From assembly GCF_900182605.1 (NCBI RefSeq), contig NZ_FXTB01000002.1, positions 310,001 through 374,000 of the forward strand: a stretch of 64,000 nucleotides of DNA, written 5' to 3'. The notes below the pieces were generated by a model. That model was not told the origin of the DNA. It saw nothing but the letters and a program-made list of their open reading frames with translations, and searched no databases. The DNA is from Saccharicrinis carchari (GTDB taxonomy: Bacteria > Bacteroidota > Bacteroidia > Bacteroidales > Marinilabiliaceae). The translations under genes and the position numbers were made by a program. Below, in pieces: positions 1 through 9,900 of this stretch (positions within the stretch are counted from its first letter, which is position 1; every line of letters starts with the position of its first letter).

Positions 1-216
1 GATCGTTCGAAAGGGCGTTTACTTTTATACGCCGAAATGAAGCTGCCCGGTGAAGCATGGTTGGAGTTTAATGTAGATGGCGATACCTTGCATCAAACGG
101 CCACTTTTCGACCGCGTGGCTTATGGGGAAGAGCCTACTGGCTATTCGTATTGCCTTTCCATCATTTTATTTTTGGTAATATGATAAAGAAAATTGCTTG
201 TCAACGCAATTCTTAA
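1..216 (+). CDS. C-terminal part of a DUF2867-type (SDR-like) protein
   Basis: Open from base 1 in frame 1 to a TAA at 214-216, so only the last 71 residues are present and the start lies outside the window. The visible segment contains LPGEAWLEF, QTATFRPRGLWGR and LPFHHFIF, which match my memory of the DUF2867 tail found after an NAD(P)-binding Rossmann domain in bacterial SDR-like proteins. The function of that domain is not established, so no reaction is assigned. The gene runs convergently into the MscS-like gene and overlaps its 3' end by 50 bases. Family call moderately sure; partial because of the window edge. Confidence 0.7.
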   Translation, partial: DRSKGRLLLYAEMKLPGEAWLEFNVDGDTLHQTATFRPRGLWGRAYWLFVLPFHHFIFGNMIKKIACQRNS

Positions 217-880
217 TATTCTCCCCATACGATTTGTCAAGGGTGTAGGTGCCTACCTCAATGATTAATTTACCGTTCTCCGTTTTGGTTTTTTCAACGA
301 TGGGATCTTGCGAAACAGCTGCCCATGGTGTGTTTAATATTTGCCGTTTAAGTAGAGGTACGATGTAATTAACTTTAGTAGTATCCGGAAATGTGAAACG
401 CAATACCACTTTGGCCAAATTTTGATTGATACCGTACTGCGATATTATTTTTGAGCGTATATGGTTATAGGGTATGGAGTTGATGTTGCCCCGATTGTCT
501 TCTATATCCAGTCGAAAATACCCCGCCCTTTTTATGCGGCCTTTAATTTCTTCTATCTCAATAAATACACCCTCATTAACTTTGTTCTGCATCTTTAAAA
601 CGTTGCCAACAATAAAGTCGCGCAATAAAAGATACAGGGGTATGCATAGAACCAATAGCACAATGCCCACGGCTGCCAAGGTAAAGTAATTTTGCGATAA
701 GTAGATGAGCCTTACCGCCCAAATCAAATAACCTATCCATACAAATAACTCTGCAATAGGCAATATGTAGGCCAGATGTCTTTTTATTTTTACCGAAAGA
801 CCCCACTTATTTTTTAAAGAAAACAGGAGTCGGAACAATAAAAAAATGATTAAAGCAATGCTTATTATTTTAGCTATCAT
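167..880 (-). CDS. MscS-like mechanosensitive channel family protein
   Basis: A 237-residue membrane protein. Three hydrophobic stretches lie in residues 1-90, followed by a beta-rich segment (about 95-145) with NEGVFIEIEEIKGRIKRAG and NSIPYNHIRS, which resembles the beta domain that follows the pore helix in MscS channels. It is short for a full MscS (about 280 residues), and its third helix lacks a clear Gly/Ala-rich pore pattern, so gating is not certain. It starts 10 bases after the stop of the large transporter-ATPase gene and is almost surely co-transcribed with it. The pairing with an SLC12-like cation-chloride transporter suggests a role in osmotic or ionic balance at the inner membrane (inference). 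Confidence 0.6.
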   Translation of the reverse strand: MIAKIISIALIIFLLFRLLFSLKNKWGLSVKIKRHLAYILPIAELFVWIGYLIWAVRLIYLSQNYFTLAAVGIVLLVLCIPLYLLLRDFIVGNVLKMQNKVNEGVFIEIEEIKGRIKRAGYFRLDIEDNRGNINSIPYNHIRSKIISQYGINQNLAKVVLRFTFPDTTKVNYIVPLLKRQILNTPWAAVSQDPIVEKTKTENGKLIIEVGTYTLDKSYGENIKNCVDKQFSLSYYQK

Positions 881-890
881 CGTAACTGGT

Positions 891-3800
891 TTAAATTATA
901 CCTTTTTCGCGGCAAACCTCTACCAATAAAGGCTCTATAGTACGGCCAACCGTAAATATATTATTCTGATTTTTAACGATGAGGCCCGAATTTTTAAGTT
1001 GCATCAGATAATTCTCGCACTCATCCTTTTCAAGACCGGTAATTCGAATCAGCTTTTCCACATCCATATTTTTGTGCTGTATAAACAAAGCTATTATTAT
1101 CAGCCAGTCGCTGTTGAGATGATAAAGTGCATCAAACGACATTTTTTTTGGTTTTTTAATGCGTATCGTATCTTGTTTGGCTTCTATAATATTTGCTTTC
1201 CAGGTATTTATGGCAATGCCCGGAATGCCTTGCGAGATATTAAAATAAGTGTTAAACAACATTGAATAAGTTAATTGCGGTATGCTTTCCTCTGTTTTGC
1301 CATTATAAATAAGCGACAAACTGCTCGACTTATGACGGCTCATAATGAGCTGTTGTAACTGCTTGGCGGTAAAAGGTTGACAATCAACAATAGCCAGGCT
1401 GTTGTCTTCGAGTGGGAATAGCTGACGTAAAATATTAAACGCGTAATGGTTGCAGTTGAGTATGAAAAATATTTTGTTGCTGTACAACCTAATCAACTCC
1501 AATATTTTATTTATCGCCGCACCACCTTCGGGGCTTCTTTCCCACCAAAGTTCAAGGTCGTTTAGCACCATCACGCTTTCGTACGGCATGTAATTAAGCA
1601 GTGAGTCAAAATCACCGAAACGGCCAGTCTGCTCTCTCAACTCGTGCAGCAAGTCTTCTACACGTACGGCGCCTTTTTCGGGGGGGGTAATCCAGAGTAC
1701 GTTGTTTTTCTTAAACAGATGGAAGGCCGCATATCTGCTCAGCACCGTTTTTCCGGAACCATGAACGCCTTTTATAATCACGGCTCCTCCCAGCCCCCTT
1801 TTATGCCGTTTGAGTGCGTCCTTAATCGTATTCATTTCTTCGTTTCGCGGCACCATAAATTCCTCGGTTATTTTTGATGTGCTACTCATCAGGTTGCGAT
1901 AAAATACGGGAACCGCATTATAAGCTTTGCTATCGGGCAGTAACTCCTCTACCAAATCGAGTATTTTTTTTACCTGTGTTTTGCCGCTTGTAGATTCCGA
2001 GAGATATTTTTTAGAAAGTATCAAGCCCTTACTGCTACTGTTTACCACACGAATTACAAAATCATTTGCAGAATTTTTAATCGCGTTAAGCCCTTTGGAT
2101 AAAAGTATATTTATTTTTCGTCCTTTCTGCTCCCGTTTTTCGGCATAAATATTCTGCTCGGTTTGAAGAATAGAGTGGTAAAACAGCTTGGAGAATGCAT
2201 CATGAAGGTAAACCAAAGAGTAGTGGTTCATGCGGTTCATTGCTGTTTCTACTTTTGTTTTTTCTTCGTTAACCTGTGCAGCCAGCTTTTTATTTAAATC
2301 CTTGTCGAATCGCTTTTTAAGGTCACTATCGCTATCAGCTTCTTTTAGGTTGTTCAGATTAAAGAGCCATATGTTGTTGGCTTCCTTGCAGTCCATAAGC
2401 GCTTTACTTACCGTATTTTCAAGTCGTTCTATTTCGCGGTAAAATGGTTCATGGAATAATACATCAATATAATAAAAGGCGGTTTTTTGTAAGTTGGCAT
2501 TTACCGGAACAAAATCTGCAAAGCGCAGCGGTTCCGAGTTTTGTGTTATCAATTCCGGTATGGACAATTCCTCCGGAAAATCCTCTAGAAGCTCGCTTGC
2601 CTTATGGTAGGTATCGGTATAAATAGGTAAAATATCGAGTTGGTCTTTTAAGTTTAACGATTTTGCCACAAACCCCGCAGCAGCATCGGCATCAATATCC
2701 GCATTCATATACTCATGCAACTTATTTATAGCCGGAAAAAAAGTGCCACTTATTAAAGTGTTTATCCTGGCATTGCCTTTTTGAATCACATTTTTGAATA
2801 TATTTTTTCGCGACAGTACCAGCAAATCAAGGTATAGTGTGTTGTTTAATAAAGACATACCTGTTGCCCAGTTATCGGTAAATTCATTTATCAGCTCCTT
2901 TGTGCTATCTTTTTCGCTTTTAATCTTTCTTTTGGCTTGTTGCAAGGAGGTGGGCGATTCAAAATCACTTGCCATGGTAATAACCAACTGTCTGATATCA
3001 TGCAGGATGGCCTTTTGCGAATTTTCTTTAAATTGATTTAATTGGTTTTCGATAGATTCAAAATCAGTTAAATGTTTGGAAAATTCGCTATTAAGTAAGT
3101 TTTGCTGATCTTCCGGCAACAGGGTTAATTTTTCGTAAGCGTCGTTTAATCCTAACACAAGATTTCTTAATTCGCTTAGTACAAAGGCCGACATTTTTTC
3201 CATCTTGTTTAACTGCAGATGGATTGTGGGCATAACTTGCTGCTGCAGATAATGCGACAAGGCTTTTTGATAGGGGTAATTATATATCTTCTCTTTGTTT
3301 TTTTCAGATACGAAATAGGGTATATGGATGGTATCTGCCGACTCGTAAATGTAATTGCCAAAACGAGAAAGCATTTCGGAAATACCATGATTTAAAATCT
3401 CTTTTGTTTCGTTTATCAATGCTCGGTTCGATTTTTCAATAATGCCTGTAGCTTTACGCAAAAAGGACTGATGATAACGTAAAACTGTTTTTTGACGTTC
3501 GTGGCTGACAATTTCTTTCAATTCCTTGTTGAACGTAGATCTGTTTTGATCGGCAAACTCTTGAAGTTGCTTGTTAATCAATATCAGATTATTTATGGAT
3601 GCCCATAACGTATTATCCATAAAACCTGTACCTATGGCGAGTAAATCATCGTCGAGTTGTGCTATCTTTACCTTTACCACTTTGTTAGGGATTTGTGGCA
3701 AAGCGGGCATGTCTGGTGTTTTGCGGGTAGATATTATCTCACTTTTGCTACGCTGATGGGCAACTAAATTTATTTCTTCAAATTCCGATGAGGGGTTAAG

Positions 3801-5915
3801 TATGAGCAGACTTGCCGGCAGGGTAGAGATTTTGTTGATTTGTTGCACGTATGCATTAGTTAATGCGGTATTGCGTTGCGACACACCTAGCATGATTAAA
3901 TCGGCATCTACCGATTCCGAACTAAAAATAGCTTCTTTGGTGCGCGAACCAAAGTCGTCGTTTATAACCCTTACTTCCGCTTTAATTCGTTTCTCGGCCA
4001 ATATGGCATTGGTGTTGCGATAAATGCTATCGTTGAGCGAAGTATCACTGTTGATAACCATTATCCTTACCTTTGCATCACGCCAGTCGGGATCGGATAA
4101 CAAGAAGCGTAATAAGTTTAATGAAAAACTCAGATGTCTCCCTTTTCCATTCCACCATATATCTATAGCTTCTTTTTTACCAAAACCAACCTGGGCATGG
4201 TAATCCAAAAATACGGCATTCAGGTTTTTATTTTTCAGATCTTTTAAAACACTCGCTAAAAAGTCGGCGTTTTTTGCGTCTCGGCTCCAACCCATCAAAA
4301 CCGAGTTGGGTTCAAAGCCGCTAAAACCATAGATGTTGGTTACCGTTTCTATTCCACTTTGTAATGTTTCGCATGCTAATTCGCGGATAAAGTAATTTGT
4401 TTTTTTACCCTTTTTACCGCCCTTAATCCGCTGAGGCACATATTTACCCGTTTCTCCCAACGAAAGATTAAAATCCGTTAGCGCACCTAATTTACCTGTT
4501 AAGGCCAAACCCATCTCCACTAAATGGGGCCTTGCTTTTTGGCCGCCACTAAACAGGATGATATTGGGTCGCCAGTTGCGTTTATCGGTTTTTTGTACAC
4601 TTAATTTTAACAATGCTCTTTTGGCCAGGTTGGTCCAGAAACTACTCCACGCGTCGCCACTTTCCAGAATAAGCTCCTTGCGTTGCAAATAAAAGTAAAT
4701 AAAGCCCAGTACTATCGTGGCTCCGGCAAGCGCCAGAAAATCAAGCAAAATCATCACAAAAAATGCCGCTATGGTTCCTATTACACTCACAAAACGCGGC
4801 ACTTTAAAAGCGGGACGAAAATCGGAACTGGACCAGCTCTCGATGGCGGAGGCTAAATTTAAAAAAGCATAGGTGGTAATAAAAAACATGGAAACGATAC
4901 GGGCGATCAAGTCCAGCTCCCCTATTAAAATACCGGCTTCTGCAATTATAAAGGCCAATATCAAGGCGTTGCGTGGTTCATTGGATTTACCGGTTCCCTT
5001 AGCAAACCACTTAGGGGCTATTTTGTCCATGGCAATAGCCTGCAATATACGGGGTGCTCCTAAAATACTGCCCAATGCCGATGATAAGGTAGCGCCCCAT
5101 ATGCCCATGAGCACCAACGCCGGAACAAGCGATATTTTAAATAATATTTCCGGATCACTGTATAAAGCATTCGCATCAACTGTATAGGTGTAAAAAAATG
5201 CGAAGATAATATACACCACCAAGCCCACGCCTACTGCCATTATTGCGCCAAGAGGTAGCGACTTCTTGGGGTTCTTAAGGTCGCCGGACATGGCTACTCC
5301 CGCCTCAAAACCGGTAACAGCAGGAAAAAATATACCAAACAGTACCATAAAGGGGGCTGATGTTGCCAGGGGTGCAAAGTTTATTTCGGTGGGTGCCAAA
5401 TCATGTTTGCCAAAAAGGATAGAAAGAAAGGATAAAAAGATAGCTGCCATGATAAAGTACTGCGACTTAATGGCCAGCGAGGCACTGATAAATGTGATGG
5501 TGGTAACAACTGTTAAAACGATGGTACCTGTTATACGTATGGCGTTAACGCTATGTTCTATACCCCAATATTGTAAAAAACTTTCAGAAAAACCGATGAG
5601 GTATAAACTAACACTAAACGACAAGCCCACAAACAAAGCCAGCCCCAGGGTACCTCCAATAGGTAATCCAAGGCTTCGCGAAATCATAAAGTAGGTACCT
5701 CCGGTTTGAACCGGCTTATCGGTGGAGAGAGAGGCTACACTTAAACTGGTAGTTATGGAAATAATATGAGCAACCACAATAATTCCGATGGTATTAATCA
5801 AACCTGCCTGCCCAAGTATGGTGGGAAAACGCAGATACATGATAACGCCAAGGATGGTGAGAATGGAAGGCGTGAAGACACCACCAAATGTCCCAAATTT
5901 TTTTGCTTTAGCCAT
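891..5915 (-). CDS. SLC12-like transporter fused to a C-terminal P-loop ATPase with winged helix
   Basis: A 1674-residue protein. Residues 1-430 form a 12-helix APC-superfamily transporter of the cation-chloride cotransporter (SLC12) type: GVIMYLRFPTILGQAG in helix 1 and the TGGTYFMISRSLG loop match that family. Residues about 445-720 resemble the SLC12 cytosolic C-domain (RPNIILFSGG, RPHLVEMGLAL). Residues about 740-1350 are long and helical with no recognised domain. Residues about 1370-1560 hold a nucleotide-binding domain with Walker A GVHGSGKT near 1385 and Walker B VMVLNDLELW, plus a sensor-like FILNCN. The last 80 residues look like a winged helix (DVEKLIRITGLEKDECENYL). Usual SLC12 proteins end before the helical part, so the fusion is odd. 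It leads an operon with the MscS-like gene. Ion specificity cannot be read from sequence. Confidence 0.75.
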   Translation of the reverse strand: MAKAKKFGTFGGVFTPSILTILGVIMYLRFPTILGQAGLINTIGIIVVAHIISITTSLSVASLSTDKPVQTGGTYFMISRSLGLPIGGTLGLALFVGLSFSVSLYLIGFSESFLQYWGIEHSVNAIRITGTIVLTVVTTITFISASLAIKSQYFIMAAIFLSFLSILFGKHDLAPTEINFAPLATSAPFMVLFGIFFPAVTGFEAGVAMSGDLKNPKKSLPLGAIMAVGVGLVVYIIFAFFYTYTVDANALYSDPEILFKISLVPALVLMGIWGATLSSALGSILGAPRILQAIAMDKIAPKWFAKGTGKSNEPRNALILAFIIAEAGILIGELDLIARIVSMFFITTYAFLNLASAIESWSSSDFRPAFKVPRFVSVIGTIAAFFVMILLDFLALAGATIVLGFIYFYLQRKELILESGDAWSSFWTNLAKRALLKLSVQKTDKRNWRPNIILFSGGQKARPHLVEMGLALTGKLGALTDFNLSLGETGKYVPQRIKGGKKGKKTNYFIRELACETLQSGIETVTNIYGFSGFEPNSVLMGWSRDAKNADFLASVLKDLKNKNLNAVFLDYHAQVGFGKKEAIDIWWNGKGRHLSFSLNLLRFLLSDPDWRDAKVRIMVINSDTSLNDSIYRNTNAILAEKRIKAEVRVINDDFGSRTKEAIFSSESVDADLIMLGVSQRNTALTNAYVQQINKISTLPASLLILNPSSEFEEINLVAHQRSKSEIISTRKTPDMPALPQIPNKVVKVKIAQLDDDLLAIGTGFMDNTLWASINNLILINKQLQEFADQNRSTFNKELKEIVSHERQKTVLRYHQSFLRKATGIIEKSNRALINETKEILNHGISEMLSRFGNYIYESADTIHIPYFVSEKNKEKIYNYPYQKALSHYLQQQVMPTIHLQLNKMEKMSAFVLSELRNLVLGLNDAYEKLTLLPEDQQNLLNSEFSKHLTDFESIENQLNQFKENSQKAILHDIRQLVITMASDFESPTSLQQAKRKIKSEKDSTKELINEFTDNWATGMSLLNNTLYLDLLVLSRKNIFKNVIQKGNARINTLISGTFFPAINKLHEYMNADIDADAAAGFVAKSLNLKDQLDILPIYTDTYHKASELLEDFPEELSIPELITQNSEPLRFADFVPVNANLQKTAFYYIDVLFHEPFYREIERLENTVSKALMDCKEANNIWLFNLNNLKEADSDSDLKKRFDKDLNKKLAAQVNEEKTKVETAMNRMNHYSLVYLHDAFSKLFYHSILQTEQNIYAEKREQKGRKINILLSKGLNAIKNSANDFVIRVVNSSSKGLILSKKYLSESTSGKTQVKKILDLVEELLPDSKAYNAVPVFYRNLMSSTSKITEEFMVPRNEEMNTIKDALKRHKRGLGGAVIIKGVHGSGKTVLSRYAAFHLFKKNNVLWITPPEKGAVRVEDLLHELREQTGRFGDFDSLLNYMPYESVMVLNDLELWWERSPEGGAAINKILELIRLYSNKIFFILNCNHYAFNILRQLFPLEDNSLAIVDCQPFTAKQLQQLIMSRHKSSSLSLIYNGKTEESIPQLTYSMLFNTYFNISQGIPGIAINTWKANIIEAKQDTIRIKKPKKMSFDALYHLNSDWLIIIALFIQHKNMDVEKLIRITGLEKDECENYLMQLKNSGLIVKNQNNIFTVGRTIEPLLVEVCREKGII

Positions 5916-5947
5916 CGCCGGTTATATTCGTTAGGTTTTATTTACAT

Positions 5948-5955
5948 CAAATATA
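5948..5955 (-). promoter_or_regulatory. Candidate -7 box (TATATTTG) for the transporter-ATPase operon
   Basis: Read on the minus strand this is TATATTTG, an exact TAnnTTTG match to the Bacteroidota primary sigma -7 element, about 33 bases upstream of the ATG at 5915. No well-spaced TTTG -33 element is obvious, so the promoter is tentative. Confidence 0.4.
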
Positions 5956-6149
5956 ATTATTTTGGATTCAAAATAGTACGTATATCGGTATTGATGATTT
6001 TCATTTTTTTTCTTTATCAACGGATGCTATAGGTAATTTTCTGATTTTTTCTTTATCCAGGCTGTGTAAAACTACGTTTATATGAGCAGGTGTTTTCAGC
6101 ATAATGTATTCTATTCTGCTTTTGTAATCCTGCACAGTTCCACCCAAAT

Positions 6150-6740
6150 TATTTATCTATTTTAAGCATAAATTTAGCCAGGACTGCTTTGTGGTCTGTA
6201 GGCCATTTATCCAATGGTTCAATAATGGATTCGTCGGTTGTTTCGGCTGGTTATTGATGCGCAATTCAAATCCAATAGGCCAATTATTTTGGCATCTTTC
6301 AGTATTAGTCGTTTGCGGGATAATAGAAAACAAAATCAATACGGTCGTGGTCGACGGCCCTGGGAGCCCAGGCTAACTTATCGATAGGTTCCAGTGGATT
6401 GTCTGCGGGGAAGATAAACCCCGGATGGGTCACAAGGGATTAGAGATTATTTCGCTTTACACATCGGTAAAGCCAGCTTTGCTCAACACAAGGGTGTTGT
6501 GCCAGGCAGAACCTTGGTAGCCACGCGGCAGCTAAAGGCTGCCATTACGATAATCGAGATGGGCACTGTAAACAGCCTTCTCAACACCCTACACATCGAT
6601 GATGGCTTTTGTGATAGACCTTTGATTGTTTTTAACCGGAAAAAATGCCTCCTGCGATAGGATGGTAACACGTGAAAGTAATCCTGTATACTGCCCACAG
6701 CGGGCATAAAAAGTATGTCCTTTGGCCGCCAATGTTTTCA
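6150..6740 (-). pseudogene. Decayed copy of the EEP-family gene at 11780-12823
   Basis: This stretch aligns base by base with the intact endonuclease/exonuclease/phosphatase gene at 11780-12823. Shared stretches include TGTGGTC.GT.GGCCAT, CCAATTAT.TTG.CATCTTTCAG, AATCAATACGGTCG, GGGGAAGAT/GGTAAA, GATAATCGAGATGGGCACTG and GCCTCCTGCGATAGGATGG. About 230 bases of the intact gene, including the GDFNEPSHLDW motif, are missing near 6510. The 5' fifth of the gene is also absent, and the remainder carries several in-frame stops and frameshifts. Only short ORFs of 60-75 residues remain. It is a dead duplicate lying on the far side of the beta-galactosidase from the live copy. Confidence 0.88.
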
Positions 6741-6858
6741 GTTGCCCAATAATTGGATGTGCAGGATTGTGATTCTTGTTAAAATCATGCATTAAGCAGT
6801 GGCATACACGCACGGGCTAACAAAAATCTTAACAGTATCATCGTAAAAACTAACGAAT

Positions 6859-6904
6859 CGTATCCATCCCAATGTCACCAATGGTGAAGTTTGGGATGGA
6901 TACG
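6859..6904. terminator. Long nested hairpin between the EEP pseudogene and the GH2 gene
   Basis: Perfect 14-base arms (CGTATCCATCCCAA at 6859-6872 and its complement at 6891-6904) enclose a smaller TCACC/GGTGA stem with an AAT loop. It lies 35 bases past the beta-galactosidase stop codon. There is no immediate U-run on the minus strand, so it is a transcript-end stabiliser or a REP-like element rather than a textbook terminator. A weaker GTAAAAAG/CTTTTTTAC stem lies between it and the stop. Confidence 0.55.
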
Positions 6905-6938
6905 CATGTTTCTTGTAAAAAGTTCCTTTTTTACAGTA

Positions 6939-9900
6939 TTATTCAGCCTGAATGGTAATTTCGGCTCCGGTGGCAAAGTCCCTGCCATTTTGTTCGCTCA
7001 GGGCCGTAAAGCGGATATAGCGCCCTTCTACCGGTTTGTCGAAAGTCACTTTCTTCTCGTTACGGTTATTAGCAAATTGGCCTTCTATCACGGGCTCGCC
7101 CCACGCTTTACCATCTTTGCTAATATGGATGCTGTAGGCTTTTACATTTCCGTTAGGCCCGTCCTGGCGGGGCAGGTAGGTAAAGCCCTTGATGTTTTTA
7201 AGTTCCCCGGCATCCAGATCTACCCAATGCGGATGCTTGGCCACGGTAACCGAGTACATGCTGTGCCATATGGTGTTGGGGTTGCCATCTACCAAATGCG
7301 CGGCATCGCCATGGCCGGCCTCCTGGCTGCTTGCAAAAATCACCTCGGTGAGGATGGTTTCGATTTTTGCAAACTCCATAGTAGTTTTAATCTTTGGATT
7401 GCTTTTTAACCAAGCCGTAACTGTGCCACCATCACGCAATGGTATGGCACCACGATAATCTTTTGTTTTACCTTTGTTTAGGCGATAACGGATTGCACTT
7501 CCTATGCGTGGCGACGAAAGTGTTACCTCGCCGGCCCGGCTGCGCGAAATACCCACAGCCACATCGCCTGAAGGGCTTACCATAGCTGTTTTGCTCAGGT
7601 TGCTACCGGCAGGCCGGATGATAAAGCCCATGCTGTTGTCAACGGCCTTTACCCGATCGTGTTCCAGTGGGCCACCTTGTCCGCAGCTGTTTCCGCCCAA
7701 ACCTGTAACCGCAGCATCCAGATGCAAATAGGTGTCGGTGGCTTTTGGCAGCTGATAAGGATGCGAAGCCAAAATTAAATCCATGGCCGAGTAAGGCAAT
7801 GCCGTAACCGAAAGGCGGTCAGTGGCAATAAACACCGCCCCTTTACCTCTGTTATCGGTCAATGCTGCCCAGCGTACATCTTCGTGGTTACCCATATCCT
7901 GGGGTTTAGGGAAATTGACAAACTCGCCTTTAACGGTGCTGCGATGTAATTCGATGAACTGGCCCGATTTGCGATCGGCATAATTATCGACAGGGCCACG
8001 ACCGTAATAGTGGAAGTTTTCGTATTTACCGGGGACTTTCATCACATAGCCTAATCGTGGCAATACCAATCCGGATTGATTGGAAGTGATACTTGCCTGT
8101 AGTTCAACCGAACCATCGGGATATACCGTCCATACCTGGCTGGTGGTGAATTTAAAGTCCTCGTCGCCAAAGGTGCGATCTGTCAATTCTTCGATGGTGT
8201 TTTTGCCCGAGCTCGTTCCACCATGGATTTTTGCTGCGTTGGGCGCTTGCGAAACAACGGTAAACGAAGCCACAACTGTTCCATCGGCTTTGGTCATAAA
8301 ATTACTTTCCGTAGCACGGTGTTCCAGGTTGTGCAGTCCACGTTCGAACCACTGGCTGTAAAACCAATTGTCGTTATTCACAAAAGCACGTAGCGCATTT
8401 AACCTTGGGCCATTGCCGGCAGCAATAATCACATCATTTCCATAAGTAAGGCTATGTATGCTTCCGCTTTCGGTATCGAACTGTAACTCAAAACCTTTTC
8501 CTTTCAGGTTTTTGATATTGGCTGCACCGTCGGTGATCCGGATTTTATCCGTAGAAACCGCTTTGGCTGCTTCCGCCACGGTGGGTCGTTTTCCGGCAGC
8601 TTTCAATCGTATCTGTTCTTCGGCTTGTACAAAGCCCTTGGAAGCCCATGGCTCGCTATCCTTTAATAAGAACTGGACTTTGACAAAATATTCAGAACCT
8701 TCGTTCAATTTTAAGCTGCTGATCGGTAGCTTTACCGTGCTGCGCGTGCGGGGGGCTATGTTGCCCAATGCCACATTTCCGGCCTTCACTTCGCTTCCGT
8801 TTTCGTAAACCGCCCAACGCATGTCATAATCGGACAAGTCTTTGAAATAATATTTATTGAAAACTTCAAAATCTCCCGCTTCCAGGTTTATGGCTTTTAC
8901 GTCAATGTGCTGATATACCTTTTTAACTTCGTAATACTGCGGTTTCGGTTCCAGATCGCCAAATACAATACCGTTTAACACAAACTGGCCGTCGTTGGGC
9001 GTATCGCCAAAGTCGCCACCATAGGCCATGTAACGTTCTCCGGTTTCTTTGTCGTAGTTGTACAGCGACTGATCCACCCAGTCCCAGATAGCGCCACCCA
9101 TAAAAAAGTTGGTGCTTTCCATGGCATTCCAATAATCCACCAGGTTTCCGCAGGCATTACCCATAGAGTGGGCATATTCCGAAATGTGGAAAGGGTATTT
9201 GATGTTATATTCTCCTTGCACGGCACCGTTTACCCAAGCAATAGAGGGATATTGATTGGAACCCATATCCACAATGCTGTTGTTACGTTCGTATTGTACG
9301 GGGCGCGTTGTGTCAACGGTTTTGAGTGCATCGTAGGCTGCTACGAAATTTTTTCCGGGTCCGGCCTCGTTGCCCAGCGACCAGATAACGATGGATGGGT
9401 TGTTGATGTTGGCATGAACCATCTCCATCACACGGGCTACTGTAGCCGCTTTCCATTCTACCGGGTGCGAGAGCGATGCATCGCCATAATAATATTGATG
9501 CGATTCGATATTGGCCTCATCTTCCAAATAGATGCCGTATTTGTTGCACAGATAATACCAGTAAGGATCGTCGGGGTAATGGGCATTGCGCACGTGGTTG
9601 ATATTGGCGCGCTTCATTAGCATTATTTCGTCTTCCATCATTTTGCGCGTAATGGCATGCCCTACTGCCGGACTTGTTTCGTGACGGTTAACACCTTTAA
9701 GTTTTACTGTTTCACCGTTTACGTAAAAATAACGTCCGGCCAATCCAAATTCATCGTCCTCGGCCTTGGTGTCTTTTATCTCCACTTTGGCAAACCCCAT
9801 GCGGGTAGAAACGGTTTCTACCGTCCTGTTCTTTTTGTCTTTTAGCTCTGCTACCAAAGTATATTGATATGGTTTTTCGGCCGACCAAAGATTGGGTGAC

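Noticed and set aside
6483-6813. Two 74-codon minus-strand frames after the transporter
   Set aside because: Most of their sequence is the EEP pseudogene in shifted frames, not a gene of its own.
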